Assembly (NCBI GenBank): GCA_017999015.1
Contig: JAGOBZ010000169.1
Span: forward strand, 1-6,995
Length of the DNA stretch: 6,995 nucleotides
Origin: Kiritimatiellia bacterium
GTDB taxonomy: Bacteria; Verrucomicrobiota; Kiritimatiellia; RFP12; UBA1067
Direction: 5' to 3'
Below the pieces are notes generated by a model that saw nothing but the letters and a program-made list of their open reading frames with translations, was not told where the DNA came from and did no database searches. Positions 4,971-6,995 of this stretch are shown piece by piece (position 1 is the first letter of the stretch; each line of letters begins with the position of its first letter). A program made the position numbers and the translations under genes.

Positions 4971-6872
4971 ATGAAATCTGTTTCACGCAGATCGTTTGTG
5001 CGGCAGTGTGCGGGCGGCGTCGCCGCCGCTCCGCTGCTGGGGCGCGCGGCCGCAACCGGCGCGGCGCGGCGGCCCAATATCCTGTGCCTGGTCAGCGAGG
5101 ATAACGGTCCGTTCCTGGGGTGCTACGGCGACGCGCAGGCGCGCACGCCGCATCTCGACGCGCTGGCCGCCAAGGGCGTGGTCTTCGACCGCTGTTTCGC
5201 CATGCCGGTCTGCGCGCCGTCGCGCTTCACCCTGATCACCGGACTCTATCCGACCACCTGCGGGCCGGCCCATAACATGCGCGCTTCCGGCCGCATCCCG
5301 CCGTGGCTCAAGGGGTTCCCTGCCTACCTGCGCGAGGCCGGCTACTATACCAGCAACAATGCGAAGACCGACTACAACGCGCCGATCGACCTGCGGCAGG
5401 CCTGGGACGCCTGCGGGCGCAAGGCCGAGTGGACGCAGCGGCCTTCGCCGGACACGCCGTTTTTCAGCGTGTACAACCACGAGATGTCGCACGAAAGCTG
5501 CCTGTTCCCGAACGACAAGCGCCGACCGCAGGTGACGCCCGCCGATCCGGCCAGCATGCGCGTGCGGGCCTACCAGCCCGACACGCCGGAAGTGCGCGCC
5601 GACCTCGCGCGCCAGTATGACTGCATCGCGGAGATGGACCGTCAGTGCGGCCTGAAACTGATGGCGTTGAAGCAGGCCGGCGTGGCGGACGACACGATCA
5701 TCATCTATTACGGCGATAACGGCGGCATCACGCCGCGCAGCAAGCGCTTCCTGCACGCCAGCGGCACCCATGTGCCGCTGATCCTGTACGTCCCGCCCAA
5801 GTGGCGCCATCTCGCGCCGGCCGCGCCCGGCGCGCGCGTCGGGTCGCCCGTCCACTTTGTCGACATCGCGGCCACCGTGCTGGCGCTCGCCGGCGTGGCG
5901 CGTCCGGCCTACCTGCAAGGCGTGCCCTTTGCCGGCAAGGCGGCGGCAGAAGCGCCGCGCCGCATGGCCTTCTGTTCGCGGGACCGCATGGATGAGCGGT
6001 ACGACATGGTGCGCTCGGCGACGGATGGGCGCTGGCTCTATATCCGCAACTTCCGTCCGGAGATCCCGTATGTGGAGCCGCTGAGCTATATGTTCCGGGC
6101 GCGCGGCTACCAGTCGTGGGCGCGCCTGGCCGAAGAGGGGCGGCTCACGCCGGCCACGGCGATGTTCTGGGGCCGCAAGCCGTCGGAAGAGCTGTACGAT
6201 CTGGCGAACGATCCCGACAACGTCGTGAATCTCGCGGGGTGCGCGGAACAGGCCGGCCGTCTGGACGAGATGCGGCGCGCGTTGCGGGACCACATGCTCG
6301 CGACGTTCGACAACGGTTTGCTGCCGGAAGGGTGCGAGGAGCAGGGCTTTGACGCGTCGCGCCGCGCAGGCGCGTGGCAGGTGGCGCAGACCCTGGATAC
6401 GGCGCTGCTCGCCTCTGCCCAAGACGCGGATAACCTGCCGGCGCTCGTGCGGGCGGCGCGGGACCCCGCGATGCCGGTGCGCTGGTGGGCCGCGCTCGGG
6501 CTCGGCATCCTCGGCCGCAAGGCGGTCTCCGCCGCGCCGGCGCTGACCGCGCTGTGCGCCGACGCTTCCGGCTACGTGCGCGTGGCGGCGGCCGATGCGC
6601 TGGCGCGGCAGGGGCGGTGCGACCTCGCGCTGCCGGTCTTGCAGCGCGCGATGGAGGAGTTGAGCGCGCCATGGTGTTCGCTGCAGGCCTGCAACGCGCT
6701 GGACCGCCTGGGCGAGGCGGCGCGGTCGTTGCTGCCGGCCATCCGCGCCTTTTCAGCACGCGTGGCGGAGGACGAGGCCTTTTCCAGCCCGCAGGCCTAT
6801 CCGCGGCGTATTCTCGGCCATCTGCTGGATGTGCTGGATGGGCGGTGCAAACCGTTGGCGGGTCAGGGCTGA
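4971..6872 (+). CDS. Exported cysteine-type sulfatase (heparan N-sulfatase-like, S1 family) with C-terminal HEAT-like repeats
   Basis: A 633-residue protein. The N-terminus carries SRRSFVR (5-11), a twin-arginine export motif, followed by an Ala-rich segment ending near A-T-G-A around residue 31; it should act outside the cytoplasm. The alkaline-phosphatase-fold sulfatase domain runs from about 34 to 445. PNILCLVSEDNGP (35-47) supplies metal ligands, CAPSR (81-85) is the formylglycine motif with Cys81 to be oxidised, and YYGDNGG (246-252) with a following SKRFLHASGTHVPL (257-270) gives further metal and active-site residues. ELYDLANDPDN (407-417) is the usual sulfatase tail. The ED-N-G-P form and overall pattern resemble SGSH/N-sulfoglucosamine sulfohydrolase-like enzymes, so a sulfated polysaccharide or glycan is the likely substrate, unproven. 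Residues about 485-600 hold three to four ~35-residue helical HEAT-like repeats (for example VRWWAALGLGILG, YVRVAAADALARQG). It lies 12 bp after nrdG with a strong ribosome-binding site, so co-transcription is likely. No maturase gene is in the window. Confidence 0.92.
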   Translation: MKSVSRRSFVRQCAGGVAAAPLLGRAAATGAARRPNILCLVSEDNGPFLGCYGDAQARTPHLDALAAKGVVFDRCFAMPVCAPSRFTLITGLYPTTCGPAHNMRASGRIPPWLKGFPAYLREAGYYTSNNAKTDYNAPIDLRQAWDACGRKAEWTQRPSPDTPFFSVYNHEMSHESCLFPNDKRRPQVTPADPASMRVRAYQPDTPEVRADLARQYDCIAEMDRQCGLKLMALKQAGVADDTIIIYYGDNGGITPRSKRFLHASGTHVPLILYVPPKWRHLAPAAPGARVGSPVHFVDIAATVLALAGVARPAYLQGVPFAGKAAAEAPRRMAFCSRDRMDERYDMVRSATDGRWLYIRNFRPEIPYVEPLSYMFRARGYQSWARLAEEGRLTPATAMFWGRKPSEELYDLANDPDNVVNLAGCAEQAGRLDEMRRALRDHMLATFDNGLLPEGCEEQGFDASRRAGAWQVAQTLDTALLASAQDADNLPALVRAARDPAMPVRWWAALGLGILGRKAVSAAPALTALCADASGYVRVAAADALARQGRCDLALPVLQRAMEELSAPWCSLQACNALDRLGEAARSLLPAIRAFSARVAEDEAFSSPQAYPRRILGHLLDVLDGRCKPLAGQG

Positions 6873-6877
6873 GGCCG

Positions 6878-6916
6878 ACGCCGAACGGCGGTTGTTCAGG
6901 GATAGCGAAGCGGATC
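6878..6916 (+). repeat. Imperfect intergenic repeat, copy B
   Basis: This aligns with 95-128 in the same orientation. Its 5' part also forms a hairpin (CGCCG-AA-CGGCG, 6879-6890), although the two hairpins differ by an inserted or deleted base on each side of the stem. It lies 5 bp past the sulfatase stop and directly before the terminator. Confidence 0.4.
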
Positions 6917-6917
6917 G

Positions 6918-6957
6918 AAAAAAGAGAAGGCCGGACGGAAAAACCGCCCGGCCTTCT
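6918..6957. terminator. Strong hairpin terminator, probably bidirectional
   Basis: AGAAGGCCGG (6925-6934) pairs perfectly with CCGGCCTTCT (6948-6957). After one A/C mismatch, CGG/CCG continues the stem and closes an AAAAA loop (6939-6943). Six A residues at 6918-6923 give a T-tract just after the hairpin when read on the minus strand, the classic form for a gene entering from the right. On the plus strand the hairpin is followed only by a weak T-rich end, but it lies 52 bp past the sulfatase stop and is the only candidate to end the nrdDG-sulfatase transcript. Confidence 0.75.
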
Positions 6958-6995
6958 TGATGACTGCACGGTCGTGCAGCCGTTTGGCCACCGCC

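Noticed and set aside
4983..6422. 479-codon minus-strand open frame opposite the sulfatase
   Set aside because: Arg/Ala/Gly-rich shadow frame with no motif, while the plus strand has all the sulfatase motifs.
6964..6979. CTGCAC-GGTC-GTGCAG hairpin near the right edge
   Set aside because: A perfect 6-bp stem but with no T-tract and no sequence beyond it to judge; it does not fit a tRNA (no T-loop or CCA end) or a known operator.
6896..6994. Minus-strand C-terminal coding fragment ending in FDPLRYP and a stop
   Set aside because: It would run through the terminator hairpin and its T-tract and into repeat copy B; an open frame of ~32 codons is expected by chance here.

Overview
The window is a GC-rich (roughly 65% by eye), densely coded bacterial segment. 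Its gene content points to a strict or facultative anaerobe: an oxygen-sensitive class III ribonucleotide reductase with its radical-SAM activase, and a PaaK-type aryl-CoA ligase paired with an ACT-domain protein, a pair common in fermenters of aromatic amino acids. A secreted cysteine-type sulfatase fused to HEAT-like repeats is typical of the PVC group (Kiritimatiellota, Lentisphaerota, Planctomycetota). That lineage guess is inference from gene content; there is no rRNA or other marker here.

Layout. The left part (1-1969) is read on the minus strand as a probable operon: paaK-like ligase, then a tandem-ACT protein, then the start of a secreted protein that runs off the left edge. The right part (2197-6872) is read on the plus strand: nrdD, nrdG (ATGA overlap with nrdD) and a sulfatase 12 bp downstream with a very strong Shine-Dalgarno. 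The two units diverge from a 227-bp intergenic region (1970-2196). Downstream of the sulfatase is a strong hairpin terminator; no gene could be assigned between it and the right edge.

Regulation. Upstream of nrdD I find two 16-bp sites that match all the strongly conserved positions of the NrdR-box consensus. Their starts are exactly 31 bp apart, the classic tandem NrdR arrangement. The second box covers a good -10 element (TATAGT), so the nrdDG-sulfatase unit is probably repressed by NrdR when dNTP/ATP levels are high.

How the genes work together. NrdG uses SAM and a 4Fe-4S cluster to install a glycyl radical on NrdD, which then makes dNTPs without oxygen. The sulfatase has no obvious link to this and may be carried along by the shared transcript. 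On the other strand, the ligase would activate an aryl acid to its CoA ester, and the ACT protein may sense an amino acid. No undescribed system is evident. The points most worth checking are the NrdR operator pair, a ~35-bp imperfect intergenic repeat present at both ends of the window, the sulfatase-HEAT protein placed behind nrdDG, and a possible frameshift at the nrdG 3' end.
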